In this document: piece by piece, positions 24,811 to 38,000 of the stretch
Layout: each line of letters begins with the position of its first letter
Numbering within the stretch: the first letter of the stretch is position 1
From: Anaeramoeba flamelloides
Taxonomy: Eukaryota; Metamonada; Anaeramoebidae
Reading direction: 5' to 3'
DNA length: 64,000 nucleotides
Assembly (NCBI GenBank): GCA_027625915.1
Contig: JANTQA010000008.1
Coordinates: forward strand, 10,293,001 to 10,357,000
Notes under the pieces: generated by a model
The model's database searches: none
What the model was told of the DNA's origin: nothing
What the model saw: the letters and a program-made list of their open reading frames with translations, nothing else
Position numbers and translations under genes: made by a program

Positions 24811-26469
24811 ATTAGTCATAGATTCCATTAACAAACCTTTATTTTTAAATTTTTTCATTTAATTTTACACCTTTCGAAAGGAGACTGAGTATCACCTAAT
24901 TAGGGCTAAAAGCTCTATGTTTAGAATTATTTTTAGCATATTCTTTCTTTTTGTTTTTAATTTTTTTACACTTTTATTTTTATTATAGTTTATTATATTT
25001 TATTATATTTTATTATATTTTATTATATTTTATTATATTTTATGATTTTTTATTATTTTTTTATTCATTTTTTGCTTAGCTTATTTATTAAGACAAACAA
25101 ACACTGTCTGCTGTTCTTATTATAAAAATACCACATTCTGTTTGTTTGTTTGTTTGTTTTTTTTTTGTTTTAAAAAAAAGCAATTGTTTAGAATTAATAA
25201 ATATCGTTTGATTTTCAAAAGTTTTTAGTTTTTTATTTTTCTGGTTGTTGAATTTTATGTGCAAAAAATTTTTATTTTTTTTTTTTATATTTTTGAAATT
25301 TATATTTACTCAAGAATTACCTTCTATAAATCAACGATAATTTGATCTCTCGATATACAAGCTAACTGGTAGTTATTTATGCAGGTAGGACAATTTTGCA
25401 AAAAGAAAACTTAAAATCAGATGTGATTGACATGCAATACATACGACAATATTGAAGAAAGAATTTTTCAAAAATTTGTACGTGTACTGTTGTTCAAATA
25501 ATGTGTGTCGAAAAGACTAATCCACCCTAACTCAGAAAAATTTTTTCAAAAAAAATACCCTAAACATTGTATTTTTAAAATAAACGCATATAATAAACAT
25601 TATTATCCATAACAATTTCGAAAAAGGTTTACAACTTTATTAGGTATTAATGGGAATTGCAAAAAAAAAAAAAATGAAAATTTTCAGTAATTTTTTTTTT
25701 TATTTTTAATTATACAATTTTTGAATTTTCTATTTGACTTAGGGGAGGGATTATTTTGAATCTCTCTTTTTTAATTGTCAAAAAAAATAAAAATGATATT
25801 TTTCAATTTTAACATAAAATAAAATAGTTTTTTCAAAAGATATCATCAAATTAAATCGAAAAAATGATTTTTTACAGTTGTTGTAATATTTTTTATTATT
25901 TTATTTATTTTTTTATTGATTTAGTTTTAATTATTTCCTGTTTTTTTCTACGAATTGTTTGAAAATTTATTATTTTTTCTATCTTAATGTTCAATCTAGT
26001 GTTCTTTCGTTGTAACGCATACCAACAAAAAAATAACCAAAAATAGGCAATTTTGAAAAAGGGAGTATCAAAATTTTAATGAGTTTAATCGCCATCTATT
26101 CTTAATTACATAAAATTATTATAATTTTGAAAAAATAATTTAGAAACGGTGGATAACTGAAATATAACTTGCCATTTGGGCTAACTTTAATTTTCAAAAT
26201 TGATTTTTTCCATGTAGTGGCATTTCAAAATAAAAAACGTGTTTTTTTTTTAGTTATAGAAGACCTATATACCAAAATATCTATGGAAATTACAATATTA
26301 CATAAGTAAAAATAGTGTTTTTTTTCTTAAAATTCTATCATTTGAAGAGAAATTCTAAAAATGAAGAATAAAATTCGAAAATCATGAAAATAATAAAATA
26401 TTTAATAAAAATTGAGAATTTTATAACTATTAAAAAGGATAAAATATTTTCTGAAAAATGAAAATATTA
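24811..26469. other. Noncoding, short tandem repeats
   Basis: The 3' region of the 23985 gene contains six copies of a 10-bp TTATATTTTA unit (about 24984-25044) and TTTG repeats near 25140. After that I see only AT-rich sequence with no recognisable gene. Confidence 0.5.
24984..25044. repeat. 10-bp AT tandem repeat
   Basis: About six units of TATTATATTT in direct order, downstream of the 23985 gene. Confidence 0.85.
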
Positions 26470-26835
26470 GTGGAGTAAGTACCTTTGTTAATTTTTGAGT
26501 GCCATTTTATATAAAATTAAATTAACAAAACCCGTTCTTTGACCAAATAAATTAATATTTTAATAAATGTGTTAGTTTAATATAGCCCCGGAATACAATA
26601 TTTATAAACCAACTAGAAAATAGAAATCAAAAAAATGAAAAAAAAAAAAAAAAAAAAAAAAAAAAGATAAGGAACAATTTATCTATTTCTTGATCTTATA
26701 TGCATAATTTGATGAAATTACTTGTTCTTAAATTGGTTTCTATTTTTAATTTTAAATAGAAAAACAAAATATTTGTAAAAATTTAATTAACCGATTAAAT
26801 GTTATTTCTAAGGACTTCCTCAGATGAATTTTTTA

Positions 26836-27034
26836 TACAGTAAGTTCCACTTTTAAGGTACAAACTGCTACGAAATTTAAGGCACAAAAATAATCTTAAA
26901 TTAAAGCAGAGAATTTGGATTTTTTTTTTACAATTTATTTTACTAGAATCTAAAATTTATGTCTTAATTTTTGATTTTTTTTTTGTGCCTTAAATTTCGT
27001 AGCAGTTTGTGCCTTAAAAGTTGAATTGACTCTA
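26836..27034. mobile_element. Family A MITE, copy 8, diverged
   Basis: TA-flanked, 199 bp, ends CAGTAAGTTCCACTTTTAAG and CTTAAAAGTTGAATTGACT. Several arm mismatches suggest an older copy. Inserted in family I copy 2. Confidence 0.85.
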
Positions 27035-27252
27035 TCGATTTTTCATTTATATTACCCCCTTCATAGTTTTGGTCCAATAAAATATAATATTTTTTGAATT
27101 ATTCTTCAGAAATAACGATTTATCAATACCACCCTTTTTTATTTAATACTTATTTATTTTAAACCAAATTGAGAAGTCTAAATAATTCTGAATCATAATG
27201 TAATTTTTTTTTCAAAATTTTCTTTTTCCTTGGGTCAAGATAAATTTAAATT

Positions 27253-27279
<27 letters not shown>

Positions 27280-27284
<5 letters not shown>

Positions 27285-28770
27285 AGCACCCCAAATAACC
27301 TAAAAACATTTCAAACAAAAATTTTAATTTGAAATGTTATCAAAGGATAATAATGTATAGAATTAATAAAAAATTATCTTAGAAAGAAAATTTTATAATT
27401 AAAAATTGTATAGTTACTTAAAATAAAAAAATAATTTGAAAAAAAAATTTCAACATTGGAATTTTTTTTTTGGTTATTATGATTTTATTATTTTTACAAA
27501 TTTTGTCAAAATAAATTTTTTTTTTTTTTTTTGAAAAGTTTGTCTAGACATCAAAAAACTCTTAGTTTTAATAATTAAAACACATCATGCTTTACTAGAA
27601 ATTTTTCTGGGGCCCTTTGCACCCCAAAAATGCCTAAAATACTTGATTAAATAATTTATTCATTATAAAAGTTATTATAGCATCACATAGAAAATTTGTT
27701 TTATCTACTGATTACTATTCAATAGCAATATCTATATTAGATTCTAAATAATTTAAAAATAAAAAAAATATAAATTAAATTAGAAAAAAAATCAAATTTT
27801 TTTTTCATTGTAAAATTTTACAATTTTTTTCAACAAGATTTTTTTTAATTTTAAATGATTTGGCCAATAGTTCGAGTCAGATTAATAATTGATTTTTTTT
27901 TTTTATTTTTTAATATTTTTTAATTTTTGACTTTTTAAAATCTAGACATAAAATAAACAATATTGTTGAATTAAAGACCACATATCAGAACTTATTTAAC
28001 AAGATCCGGATTAATTTATTAAGGAAAAATCCAAATATCACAAATATATTATTCAAATTTTTACCAATAACAAAATGCAATAAAAAATTTGGTTTCAAAT
28101 AGATTATTTTATTATATTGGAATAATATTTAAGAGTTATTTTTTATTTTATTTTAAATTTAGGTATAAATATTTTATCGATTAAAAAGTAATTTTTATTT
28201 GTTTTATTCCAATTTAATAAATTGAAATTATTTTACAATTTTTTTTTTTTTTTTGATTCTCAATTATTATCTATTGCTTAAATCAAAGTTTTAGAAAATT
28301 AATCACATTAAAAATTTAATTTTGACCTAAAGAAATAAATTTCATTTTTCTCTTAATTGTATATTTATTGAAATTTTTTCTGAAAAAAAAAAAATTAATT
28401 TTTTTGAGTATTTTATTTTTTTATTTATTTTTTTATCATAAAATTAGCAAAATTGTTTGGTTGTTATTATTAATAAATTAACGTGTTGAAATTTGAATTA
28501 CTATTAATGTAATAAAATTTCTGATTTAAAAAAATAAAATAAAAATAAAAATCTTTAAAAAAAATGTAAAAATGATTAATTATTATTTTTTTTTTCAATT
28601 TCAAAAAAAAAATTAATAACTTAACCACTTTATCTTTGAACTATTTTGGCTTTTTATTATAATTCAAATCTGGATTACAGACAAATAAGAAAATTAATAT
28701 ATTAGTAGATCAACATCATTTTAAATCTAATTTAAAAAACTTGATGAAATTTAGGCAAATCCGGGGTGCT

Positions 28771-28775
<5 letters not shown>
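27280..28775. mobile_element. Element J: 1.5-kb TIR element flanked by TA repeats
   Basis: Perfect 13-bp ends CCCTTAGCACCCC (27280-27292) and GGGGTGCTAAGGG (28763-28775), with a second shared CCTAAA just inside. TA repeats lie outside both ends (27254-27279, 28776-28810). A similar motif, GCACCCCAAAAATGCC, near 27617 may be an internal end of a nested or compound copy. No transposase frame; non-autonomous. It interrupts family I copy 2, so it is younger. Confidence 0.88.
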
Positions 28776-28812
<37 letters not shown>

Positions 28813-29382
28813 ATTTTGAGAATTTAACCAGATCTATTTAATCTTCGAAATAGTATTCTTTATTGGAGCTTTGTTTGATAAAAATATAAGAAAAAAGAAT
28901 TTTTTTAAAAAAATTTCTAAAAAAAAATATTTTGTAAAATTATAATAAATAGTAATATCAAGAAAAACCCAGACAATGTATAGTTTGGATTCATTATAAT
29001 TTTGAAGAAAAATAAAAGAAACCTTCAAAAAAATACATTGCTGATTGTTTTCATATTTTATATCAAAACCTTTATTTTCGATTTGTTACCTTCCTTGTTT
29101 AACTTCTTGTAAGAAAATTCTTGTTTAAAAATATACAATATCTCATGATTTTTTTTTTTTTTTTGTAGTTGATTAATTTCAAAACATTCCACACAAAAAC
29201 ATTTCTAGATCCAAAAAACCTAATGTAATAAAACTCAAAAATTTAATTTAAAAAAAATATTCAATGAATTGAAAAATTAAAGATTAAACTCTGATTTCCC
29301 TTTTTTTAATATCATTTTCACAAATGTTTTAGTAAATTATCTTTCAATTTTCTAGATTCGATATCACTCGAAAAATCGAATT

Positions 29383-31539
29383 TCAATAATGATCTCACAA
29401 TTAAAAGTATTAAAAATAGTAAAACTATAACACTTGCTTATAAAATAACAAAAACGAAAAATTTTCTTTTATCTTTTTTATTAGTAACCACCAAAAAAAA
29501 AAAAAAGCAAATTCAAATACTGTGAAAGATACTTTTATTTTGTTAAATTGAAAATATTGGTAAAATTGAAAAATTATTTTCCACCTGATATCGAAAATTT
29601 CGATTATAAAGTAATCTTTACAGATACAAATTAATAATTATTAAATATTCCAATTCTACGAATTTTAAATTTTTTGAAAAAGTTTGAAATAAAATAAAAT
29701 CCCAAATTTTAGAATTTATAGAAACTTGCAAAAAAATAAAATTTAATTAATATCAAAATATTGAGATCAAAACATTATTTATTATTGGGAAAAAATTGAA
29801 TGTATTTTTTCTTTGAGAATAATATTTGATTATTAGGACTTTATAGATTTATAAAGAAAAAAAAAAATCCTAAAAAATTTCCTACTATTTACCTATATTA
29901 CAACTAGAGTCAATTTAAGACTCAGATTTTAAATAAGAGTTAAGATATAAAAAAATCTGATTAAGGCTGAAAAATTTATTTTTTAGGTTAAAAAATTTGC
30001 AGTAAAAAATATTCTGGAAAAATTTATCTTAATTTTTTTATTTTGTAATAAATATTCGGTCTTAAAAGTGAAAATTATAATAAGATGATCTCGAATTTAT
30101 AAATTTAAAATTGGTGATATTTTTATAATTTAATATTGTATTTGAACCATTTGTCTTAAAAATCTGATTATTATTTTTCTTGAATTTGTTTAATTTCTGC
30201 TTCACCTGGAGTTGCTATTTCCCAAAAATGTATCAACGTTTATTATTTAGATTTGGAAACAATAACCTTGTTCTGTTACAAGTTTACCCTGTAAGAACAA
30301 TAAACTATGGTGATGTTGGAAGTGATGGAAGATGAACTTAATCACTTTTCTTCAAACTCCATAATATCATCTTAACACTGGAAAAAAATAATATTTTGAG
30401 TTTGGAACAGAATCTAAAAAGAGGAATTAAAGCAAGTTGCCCTTAAACAAATAAAACTTATTGAGCCACTAATTATTTTTTCAACCCAATGCCTAACCTG
30501 AAAGAACATAACACAAATAAAAACAATAAAAACTAACATGTTGGTTTTATTGATTATTTGAGTAACTTACTCTTCCAAAGAACTCCACTCCTGAACCCAA
30601 TAGATGAAAAAATTGAAATAAAAATTCGCTATTCTCCCAATTGAAAATAAAATTTTGGTAAAAAATCACACAGAGACAAAATATATCGAAAGTATTTTAA
30701 TAGTTTCTATTCACCCATTTATTTCACACGTTAAGAAACACCCGAGGAAGACCAAATATAAAACACCGTGTCTATTATGTATTTTTTGTATATATATAAT
30801 TTTGTGAATACCTTTTAAAATACTTAATTTGATATAAATTTTTTTTTTTTTTTTTTTGATATTTTTAATTTGAAAATTTCTTTTTTTTTCGCCTTAAAAA
30901 TTCTTCTGAAATTATCTCTTCACTCTTATTATCTTCAAAAAAAAAAAAACAACCAAATAATATTTTTTTTTTTTTTACTCCTTTTGAAATTCCTCTTCTT
31001 AATGGTTTCTTTTGTATTTTTTTCTTTGAAAAAAGAGACCAAACAATTTGTTTTTTTTTCAAAATGATATTAGTTTGTTTTGAAACTTTTAATATATAAA
31101 TGTTTGTTTTTCATCATTTTTTTTTCCATCAAAAATATATAATTAACCCTATTTAAAAAAAGTAAACAATAGATGACGGATACTTTGAACTACATTTGAA
31201 TTAATAATTTGGCACCAAAGAACAAAACTATAATTCAAATATACTAAAAATTGAGAAAAGCCACCTTTTTGGGATTTATGGGATTTAAAATAAAAAAAAA
31301 AATTGATTAAACTGTTGGACAATAACTTCTTGTAACATATTTAAAGTTAAATTTATTAGTAAAATTCACATTATTTCACCCAATTAGAGTTGAAAAGAAG
31401 AAGATCAGAAAATTTCCAACTTTACCTAATAACTAAAAGATTTCCAAAAACCTTTCCACAGCAACTACTGTACCTAAGTATTTTTTTTTTTTTTGAGATA
31501 TGATCACTCAAGATAGATCCAAAAAAGAGATCAAAAAAA
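29383..31539. other. Noncoding, with coding-like patches at 30170-30780
   Basis: Between 30170 and 30780 base composition rises in G/C and several splice-like sites appear on the minus strand: LLGSGVEFFGR followed by GTAAGT near 30572, then CTTTCAG and VRHWVEKIISGS near 30490, and TTACAG then GKLVTEQGYCFQI near 30290. A plus-strand frame from the ATG at 30229 (MYQRLLFRFGNNNLVLL) competes. I could not assemble one gene; a small minus-strand gene is my best guess. The remainder shows nothing. Confidence 0.3.
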
Positions 31540-31771
31540 TACTGTTTGTTGTAAAATAAATGGAAAAAATTTTCATTAAGCTTTCCAAAAAAAAAAGAGT
31601 TTTGATATCATGTTTAATTTTAAATTTTTAATTCTAAAATCAGTTTAAATATTTAATTTCTCTTTTTAAAGTTGAGGGACTTTATTGATTTATTTTAATT
31701 TTTGACTGTGTTTTTTTGGAAAGATGTATGAAAATTTTGGATCTTTTTTTTTTGCAATTCATTGCAAATAG
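31540..31771. mobile_element. Family D foldback element, copy 1
   Basis: Starts TACTGTTTGTTGTAAAATAA with ATTTTCATTAAGCTTTCC; the right arm has GGAAAGATGTATGAAAATTT inverted. About 232 bp, noncoding, just upstream of the G-alpha gene. Confidence 0.7.
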
Positions 31772-32000
31772 ATTTCAAAAAAATTAGAATACATTTACTT
31801 TTAAAAGAAGAACAAATTGAGAAAACATTATAAAAAAAAAGAATTTTTTTTCACATTTATTTTATAAATATAAATTACATAAAATTGAGAGTCTAATTGA
31901 ATTTGGGACTGGAAGTAATTTTCCAAGAAAAACCATTAAATTGGTTACTAATTTTAAAAACTGTTCAAACAGTTATCATTTTTTCAATTTAATTCCAGAG

Positions 32001-35000
32001 ATGGGAAACAGAAACTCAAATAAAAAAAAAAAAAAAAAAAAAAAAAAATGCCAAAGTTGAAAAACAACTACAAGGGACAAAGGAGCAGCAAAACAATTTA
32101 AAGTTGTTAATATTAGGTAAGATTCAAAATTTTTCCTTTCGGTTATTTCTTTCAAAAGCTAATTTTTTTTCATTTTAAATGGCCTTTGTTTTTCCCTTAA
32201 AAAATACCAAAGGAACTGGTGAATCAGGAAAATCAACTTTTTTAAAACAAATCACATTAATACATTCAAATGGGTTTGACAAAACCACTCGAGGTATGCT
32301 TAAAATTTCTTCCTTTTTTCTTTTTTTTTTTTTGTCAAAGATTGAATTAAAAAATTTTGATTTAACCATTTTGTTTTTGTTTTTTTTAATTTCTTAATAT
32401 AGATCTTTATCGGCAAACAATTCAACTTAACCTTGTAAAAGATACAAAAATACTCGTTGATGGCTTACTACTATTATCATTAGATTTAGAACCTGAAAAT
32501 ATTGTAATAATACTTTGAATCAGTTAAAATAAAACAAACAACAACAACCCTAAAAAAACTTTGTTCTTTTAATAATTTTCTTACAAAACCAAAAAAGAGT
32601 TTGGCAAAAGAATTTATGAGCACCCAATTTACGTCATGTAATAGCGAAACAACAGAACTAATAGACACAATTAAAACTCTATGGTCTGATTCTGCAATGA
32701 AGGAATGCTTTGAGAACAAATCGCAACTCCAATTACCTGATACACATGGATAGTAAGATCACCTTCGTTTATTTTCTTGCTTTGTTTTTTTTTTTTTTTT
32801 TTCTTTTCTTTTTGTGTGTAGATAATAAATCATGAAGAAAGAATAAGTTCCTTTTTTCTTCTTCATTTGTAAGTCAAATATATTTGGTTCGCTCTAAAGT
32901 TAACTCTTTTACAAACTCCCCCTATCTCAAAATATAATAAAAAGAATTTTGAGAAAAATCGAAATTTCAAAAATTTTTCAAATGTGTAAATTATTGTTCA
33001 GAAATAACACCTTGAAAAAATTCTTTTTCATATAATTTATTCAAAAAGACTTTTCTTTGGGAGGATGGATTTTTATTAGCAAGTGGGTGCCTTGAATCAT
33101 TTTGAAAAATTGTAAATTGTAACAAACCTTTCTGAAAAAAGATTTTTTGAGTGCCATGTTATATTGAAACATTTGGAACCAAAATCCCATTCACTAGTCT
33201 TTTTATGAAAAGAAAACGAACCCAAATTAAATCAGAGTTGAAGCTTAATCTTCAAATTTTCAATTTTTTTTGATTAAATTTTTGGTTTTTATTAAATTAG
33301 GTTTTGGATCTAGAGATGTGTTTATACCAAAGAGTGAAATTTATCAAACAGTGAACCAAAAAAATAGACCCCAAAAGGTGTGTATTCAAAACAAACTATT
33401 TTCTTTTAGAAGACCAAACAAGAAAGATCACCTTTCCGAATAAATTTGTTGAAATCAAGAATGAAAAAAAAAAAATCGATAAAAGCCTATTTTCGAAGAT
33501 TTGTTCTTTATCTTCTTAGTTTGTATGAATCCAAACAACCCATTACCTTGAATTTCTCGCTCCATTGCTATTTATTATTTTAACAGAAACCGTTTTTTTT
33601 TACAAATTTGTTTTCAAAATTCATTTTTTCAAATATTGTTATCAAACTAAGTCAAAACAAAGAATACAGTTCCAAAGATTAAAAGCAAAAAGAATTGAAT
33701 TCTAAAAAGCAACTGCAATAAGTTCGACCCAGATAAAAAAGAAAACTTTTGAAAAAAATTCAATCAGATTCCGAATTATTTTGGCTTCTCATTTTAATGA
33801 AAAATAAATAATTTTCAAATCAAAACAATAAATCAATTCAATAAATCTCTATTTTCTGATGAGTAATTGAAAAAAATATCCTATTTTCTTTAAATAAATC
33901 AATGATTAGATGAATTAAATGTAAATAGGAAATAAAATTCATTTTGTAATATTCTTTAGAAACAACAAGAAACTAATTTGTTTTCAAAAAATCTTTCGAA
34001 TAAAAGTTTTTCCATTCAGAATTAAAAATAGAAACCGAGTAAAGAAGAATGGATTTTATCAAATATTACAGAAAAGATCTTGAAATAAAAAATTTTTTTT
34101 TTATTTTTTCAAGCTCACTTTTTTAATTATTTTGATTTCCATTTTTTAATTGATATGAAAAAGGATATTATACTAGGATATATACCATTCTCATATTAAT
34201 TAAAATAGTCTTTTATTTTGATTTAGTTAAAGAAATGATTTTAATAATTCATTTTTGAATAAATCTGTGACACCCAAAATTGGTAATATGCGCTTACCAC
34301 CTAAACTAAACACCTTTTCAAACAAAAGGGCACACCTTTCAAATCATCAATAATATTGAATTTGATTGTTTCATAAGATAATTACTTATTGATGATTTTC
34401 ATTTTAATTATTTCATTTTTTCATTTTTTGTTTTTTTATTTATGGGTATTGAACAGTTGGAAAATGAAAAAACAAGATAAGGAGAAATCAATTTGGAAAT
34501 AATCTGTCAGTTTAAAAATGGAAACAGTTTAAGTTTGATTTCGAATGAGCTAGATATAGGAATTTTGAAAGATCATTATTGGATTGATTTGTATGGAACA
34601 AAGAAAAAAGAAAATATTGAAAAAAACAATTCCAACAAAATATCCAGATGAATTGTGGCTTTATATTGAAAATGAGACTTTAAAGAACAAAAGTTTGACG
34701 TGTAAAGAGTTATCAATAAACTTGTCAAGAACTTTTCCCCAATTCACCTTGTTCAACGGTTTTTATTGATTTTATAATTTTTAATCCCTACTAATTTAAG
34801 AAACGAGATTTCTCATTTCAAATAAAAGGGCACACCAATTTTTAAAATATTTAATTTTAATTTCTATTGTTTTGTTTTAATGAGTTTTAAATCTTCAGTT
34901 GAGTGTTTTTTTTTTTTGATGTTTTAAACAGTTTCTTAGATTTTGGAATGATACTACAATTAATTTGATTCAATTATGAATAATTCTTGAAATTTTTTAT

Positions 35001-38000
35001 GCCCTTTTATTTGAAAAAGAGTTTATTTATTTTTTTCAAACATTCAAAAATTAATTTCTCCCAAAATAAGTGCGCTTCACATTTTTTATCTCTTATTTTA
35101 AATTAGAATGTGGTTTAACAACTTAAATATTAATCAAAAACATTAAAAATCACCCAATAGTTTAACAATTCTGAAATACAAGTACCTACTTTTGAAATAA
35201 TGTAAATAATAGTTAGCTGCATTTTTTCACAAAAGTTGAAGTAATTAAATTAACTTTTAAATTGGCACCGAGAACGAAGAAAGAAAAAAGAGTATTTTTT
35301 TTTTTTGTATTTGAGAGTTTGTTATATCTTATTTTTACCATTTAATATACTTGTTAGTTTTTTTATTTTTATTTGCCAAAAATTAAATTGCAATAATTAA
35401 AAAATATTCCTTTTTTAGACAAAATGTGAAAAATTAAAAATGAAATTATCTTTTTCTTTTTGGAAAACTCTTTAATTAAGACCAACTATTGAAAAAAAAA
35501 TTCCCTCAGAAAATTGTTTTCAAACTGTAAAATTTTTTATAAAATGAAAATTTTTTTTTTTAAAATTTGATAAAATGACCCAAATAAAATTGATTCATTT
35601 ATTTATTCAAAAGTTAGAGAAATTTTACATTTTTTTTTTATTTTTTCATTTCAATTCCTTGGATGGAATAAAAACAATTTTTTTTACATTTTATATTATT
35701 TTTTCATCAAGAATTTCTTCAACTCAATAATAATTCCAAGAGTGATAATAATTGCTAAAATAAACCCCATTTCAAAAATTGTGACTCAGCTGGAATATTA
35801 AATTGAAAAAAAAATATATATATGTCTTAATATACCGAGATAATTTATTTTTTTAAAAAAAGAATTTATTTTAATGAATATAAACATCTAAATTTAATTA
35901 GAATATTGTTAAACCCAACTCTTGGTTCAATATTCTGATTCAACAAACCACCAAAATCTTTTGCTAAAAATTGAAAAAAAATAAAAAAAATTTCAACGTT
36001 TTATTATTTTTTAGTCACTAAAATCAACTTAATTTAAAGATCAGCCCAAATGGTTGAAACTCACTTGTTTTTCTTGTAAATTTGAACAAATACTGAAAAC
36101 AATTTTATTTTTTTTGTAAAAATTGAAATTTCTTACAAAATTTTTTTCTTGAAAAAAAATATAACTCCTTTTTTTCTGTATAGAGTGGAACACATTTCAC
36201 CAAAAAAAAAACAATTTTAAAACCAAAATTGAAATTAAACTATTCTTTCTATGACTTGTGAAATTAAATTTCTCTTTTTTGTTATTTTCTTTAATCGAAA
36301 AAAAAATAAAATATAACTACTACCAAACATTAAAGTTACAAATGGTTTTATTTCCGACGTGTATTCGTAATTTTTAAAAACCCACTTGGTAATAAATAAT
36401 CTCAAAAAGTAAATCTCATTAATGAAAATGAGTACCAAATCTCCAATTTCTATTATGGATTTAATTTTTTATGAAAAATTTCACTTCAAAAAAAAGCAAT
36501 TAAATCTTGTTTTCCAGTCTGACTCGAAACTAAACTATTTTTCAGTCAAAGGGGCCCAGTTGCAATGGTATAATACACGTGTTTAAAGGGTTTGCATAGA
36601 TATTCGAAGAAAAATTTTATTTTGGAAATTTTCATAATTGAAATCATTTTTTCACATTTCTATACATTTTTGTTTTTTTTTTTCGATTTTTTTTTTAAAA
36701 ACATCATTCATTTGCAAAAAATTTTTTTATTGCAAGATCAATAGTCACTTGGTAAAAACGTGTTATTCTAATGTCATTGAAACCATGTAAAGATTGTTGA
36801 GAAATCTATTGATTTCTATTGCAATTCAATTTGATCTTTGATCTTGATATTTGTTTAATAAATGTGAAAAATTTTCACTTCATTTTCATTTCCTTTTTCA
36901 AATAGAGTCCACAAATACCAACAAACTTTGTTTGGGAGCTTAATTTCTAAAAGAAAAGTATGGAAAATGAAGTGAAAAATGTTTCATATTTATTATTCAA
37001 ATACCAGTGGAAGTTCAAAACGAACATCCTTGTTTTTCTCAATAGGGCCCTAAGAATTTGAGTTTTTCAATTTTTAAGAAAAGCTATTGATTAATTAGTT
37101 TTCTTTCAGACATGTATCAACATTTCTTTGAGGTTTATTATTCTCTTTATTTCTTATTTGTTCTTCAAAGGTCAATTATATAAAATAATTGATATTTGAA
37201 AAAAACATTGGGCCCCTTTGACTGAAACAGAGTTTAAATAATGTTTTTATCCTTTAGAATTTAAAATTGTAAGAGTGGCTTTCCAAAAAATTATTCTTCT
37301 AAAAAAACTAAATACCTTCTTATGTTTCGAAAAAATATAGTATTTCAAGGAATTTCGTTTTTCAAAACAAATCTATTTTGGAGAAATTTCTAATGATCAA
37401 AAAACCAAGTAACTAAACTTTTTTAACCATGTTAAATTCAAATTTCAACAAATAACCTTCATTCAATCCCAAATGAATAGATTTTTTATTATATTTTCCA
37501 AATAAGCAAAAAATGTTTCAGTTTATTATCTTTAAATTTTTTTTTTCTTTATTAGTTTATTGATCAACAATTTTCTTTAAATTTTTAATATTCACATAAG
37601 AGTCAATATTATTTTTGGTGTCGATTACTGGTTATTAGAAAAAATAAAAAATACCGAAATTATAGAGAAAGACATATATATTCTTCTGTATTCAAGAACA
37701 ACTAATAATTAAATCTGATTAATAATTAACTTTTCAATTATTCTAAATCTATAAAAACCTGATATTTCTTTTTTTTTTTTATTGTTGAGCAGAGGTGATT
37801 CAACAAAATTACCTCCTATTTGCCTGAAACTCTAAAATTGTATTTAGGGTTTTTTTATCCTAACTGTAGTGTAAGCAGGATTACAGCTCAAAGGATATCT
37901 TTTCTTTAAAAAATGAAAATAATAAATTATTTCGGAAAAAAGACAAGAAAAAGAGAAAAAAAAGCAAGAAATGAAAGAGTCAAAAAATAATAGAAAATAA

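Larger units (their letters stand above)
26470..29382 (+). mobile_element. Family I element, copy 2, interrupted twice
   Basis: Left end ggAGTAAGTA...TTTTTGAGTGCCA, and matching segments to copy 1 resume after each insertion: 26470-26835, 27035-27250 and 28811-29382. For example CTAAATAATTCTGAATC precedes and AATAGTATTCTTTATTGG follows the second insertion, in the same order as in copy 1. The insertions are a family A MITE and element J. More diverged than copies 1 and 3. Confidence 0.75.
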
